From assembly GCA_025929805.1 (NCBI GenBank), contig JAICPP010000067.1:1-14114 (forward strand): DNA of 14,114 bases, written 5' to 3'. The notes under the pieces are model-generated. The model was given only the letters and a program-made list of their open reading frames with translations, searched no databases and had not been told where the DNA came from. Origin of the DNA: Gemmatimonadales bacterium (lineage in GTDB: Bacteria; Gemmatimonadota; Gemmatimonadetes; Gemmatimonadales; GWC2-71-9). The position numbers and the translations under genes were made by a program. Every line of letters starts with the position of its first letter. The stretch's first letter is position 1. This document shows, piece after piece, positions 12,489-14,114 of the stretch.

Positions 12489-14114
12489 ATGGACATCGAG
12501 CGGTCGCTCCGAGCGATCCAATCGCTGTCCGATCTCCCCCATCTGGTTGCCACGCTGGGCCACCAGCCACTCTGGGAACCAGTCCCCGAGCAAGCATGGA
12601 ATACCCGGGGCACTCGAGCATTCAAGGTATCAGCGGTCGGCCAGACCGGCGACCTCCCCTGGTTGGCCCTCGAGAGCAGCTGTCCTGAGCGGGATGCCTC
12701 CATGCTCGCTCGCCGTCTATTCGGCCGCGGCAGGGTGGCCATGGTGGTGGCACTCGATTGCGAGACCCGGCGGCTGGCAGTCGCCGTAGGCTTCGCTCGT
12801 TGTCCCAGTGTCCAGCTCGACCTTACCAATCCCGGTTGCGAGAGACTTGCCACCATTGTGGGATTGGCCGGCGGCTCCCCCGGCGGACCGCTCGCCTTTG
12901 CCGCTCGCGCGGCCGAGACCCTTTCCGCTGAACCGATAGGGCGGCGGTTCTTTCGGGAGTTTCAGGCAACCCTCGATCGGATGGCGGCAAGCCTGCGCGG
13001 TGCCGTGCCGCAGGACCACCGACAACCGCTCGTTCTGCTCCACCTCACGCGGGTGTTGTTTCTCTACTTCGTACAAGCCAAGGGCTGGCTCGCCGGACGC
13101 GAACGTTTTCTGGCCGAGGAAGTCGACCGGTGCCTCATCCGGCGGCGGAGGATTCATCGGGACCTCCTGAGGCCCCTTTTCTTCGGCACGCTGAACCAGC
13201 CCATGTCCCAACGCGGCAGAAGCGCCTGCAAATTCGGCTCCATCCCTTTCCTGAATGGCGGCCTCTTCGAGCCTCATGCCTTGGAGCGGCGCTACCCGTC
13301 GGATCTCTCCAATGAGCTCTGGCGGGACGCGTTCGACCACCTATTTGAGCGATTTCATTTCACAGTTTCGGAAAAGGGGACCCGTGGGAGTGTTGCACCG
13401 GACATGCTGGGAAGGGTGTTCGAGGGGGTCATGGAACCGGAAGCCCGGCGGGTGTCTGGGACATTCTACACGCCGGCCTTACTGGTGGAGCGGCTGCTCG
13501 ATGCTGCGCTGCTCCCGCTGCTGTCGAGAAGCCTCCGGTGTTCCGAGTCAGACGCTCATAGCCGTCTGAACGACCGGGATCCCAGCGTGGCTGGACTGCT
13601 GGAGACAGTCACCCTGCTCGATCCTGCAGTGGGATCAGGCGCGTTTTTGCTGGGTGCGCTCGAGCGACTCTCGGCCCTGGGTCCAGCTGAGCTCGACTCT
13701 ACTGCACGAAAACGGCGGGTTCTCCAGCAGAATCTCTTCGGTGTCGATCGCAACCCCGCGTCGGTGCGGCTGACGGAGCTGCGGCTTTGGCTCGCGGTGA
13801 TTGCAGACGATCCTGCCGAGCGGGCGGAGAACGTGCATCCACTCCCCAACCTGGACTGCCTCATTCGCCAGGGTGACAGTCTCTTCGACCCCCTGGGATT
13901 GGCACTTGCGGGCGACCATCCACGGCCGAGCCGGGAGCTCGCCGCCGAGCTTGCCGGGCTGAGATATGAGGTCGTCAATGCGTCAGGGCCCCACAAGCGC
14001 GCGCTGGGTCGGCGGCTCGATGCAGCCGAGAGGCGGGCGCTCGGCCACGCACTCCAGGCAGCCGAACAGAAACAGATTGACGCGATCGCGCAGTGCCTAC
14101 AACAAGCCCGAACA
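12489..14114 (+). CDS. N6-adenine DNA methyltransferase (Eco57I/PglX/DrmMI-like), 3' end beyond window
   Basis: The frame stays open from ATG 12489 to the last base of the window, giving 542 codons with no stop. ATG is preceded by GGAG at 12476-12479, and there is no earlier start before an in-frame TAA at 12420. Residues 1-320 form an N-terminal region with a helical stretch 'LTRVLFLYFVQAKGWLAGR' (about 185-203), as in large type IIG or defence-type methylases. Methylase motifs then appear in order: motif X-like GTFYTP (324-329), motif I DPAVGSGAF (378-386, SAM binding), motif II 'GVDRNPASV' (418-426) and motif III 'RQGDSLFDP' with Asp463. The catalytic NPPY motif and target-recognition domain would lie downstream. 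No PD-(D/E)xK nuclease motif is evident in the N-terminus. It could be a type IIG restriction-methylase, a BREX PglX or a DISARM DrmMI; the missing neighbours would decide. Confidence 0.9.
   Translation, partial: MDIERSLRAIQSLSDLPHLVATLGHQPLWEPVPEQAWNTRGTRAFKVSAVGQTGDLPWLALESSCPERDASMLARRLFGRGRVAMVVALDCETRRLAVAVGFARCPSVQLDLTNPGCERLATIVGLAGGSPGGPLAFAARAAETLSAEPIGRRFFREFQATLDRMAASLRGAVPQDHRQPLVLLHLTRVLFLYFVQAKGWLAGRERFLAEEVDRCLIRRRRIHRDLLRPLFFGTLNQPMSQRGRSACKFGSIPFLNGGLFEPHALERRYPSDLSNELWRDAFDHLFERFHFTVSEKGTRGSVAPDMLGRVFEGVMEPEARRVSGTFYTPALLVERLLDAALLPLLSRSLRCSESDAHSRLNDRDPSVAGLLETVTLLDPAVGSGAFLLGALERLSALGPAELDSTARKRRVLQQNLFGVDRNPASVRLTELRLWLAVIADDPAERAENVHPLPNLDCLIRQGDSLFDPLGLALAGDHPRPSRELAAELAGLRYEVVNASGPHKRALGRRLDAAERRALGHALQAAEQKQIDAIAQCLQQART

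Noticed and set aside
12717..13340. A 207-codon minus-strand open frame inside the methyltransferase
   Set aside because: It is a shadow of the plus-strand methyltransferase, whose motifs run in order through the same DNA.

Overview
The window is GC-rich (above 60% by eye), densely coded and bacterial. A beta-barrel-like outer membrane protein, a Tat-exported oxidase, a periplasm-type S66 peptidase and signal peptides ending in 'RAQ' suggest a Gram-negative cell envelope. The gene mix and the heptamer repeats would fit a Gemmatimonadota- or Acidobacteriota-like soil or sediment organism. That placement is a guess from style, not from a marker gene. No rRNA, tRNA, transposase or CRISPR array is visible.

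Layout. (1) 23-964, plus strand: a 3-hydroxyacyl-CoA dehydrogenase-like protein that appears to have lost its catalytic residues. It converges with, and overlaps by 7 bp, the end of the next operon. (2) 6185 down to 958, minus strand: a compact metal operon. In transcription order it encodes a DtxR/MntR-type regulator, an NRAMP (MntH-like) importer, a Tat-exported two-domain multicopper oxidase, a ZIP permease with an extra extracytoplasmic domain, and a beta-barrel outer membrane protein. A near-consensus promoter (TTGACT-17-GATAAT) lies upstream with a DtxR-type palindrome over its -10 box. (3) 9772 down to 6263, minus strand: an LD-carboxypeptidase, an alpha/beta hydrolase, a short-chain dehydrogenase with a 3' frameshift, an FmdB zinc ribbon and a CoA-type Nudix hydrolase. 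(4) 9763-11578, plus strand: a promoter inside the 5' end of the carboxypeptidase gene, an RsbRD_N-like signalling domain protein and a GT2 glycosyltransferase. (5) 11546-11700: a heptamer-based inverted repeat between convergent genes. (6) 11709-12365, minus strand: an unrecognised secreted protein. (7) 12489 to the window end, plus strand: the N-terminal 542 residues of a large N6-adenine DNA methyltransferase, probably the first gene of a restriction or defence locus beyond the window.

The most promising candidate system is the metal operon. A metal-sensing repressor apparently controls its own gene and two different divalent-metal permeases. The ZIP permease overlaps a secreted copper oxidase by 8 bp, so the two are probably translationally coupled, and the ZIP carries a non-ZIP domain on the same side of the membrane as the oxidase. 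The reading offered here is periplasmic oxidation or handling of Mn or Fe coupled to uptake, with an outer-membrane channel; this is inference. A second signal is a family of degenerate 7-bp repeats (GTRARCG, forward block then reversed block) found at two unrelated places. At one it supplies the start codon and N-terminus of the outer membrane protein; at the other it supplies the stop codon and tail of the glycosyltransferase.
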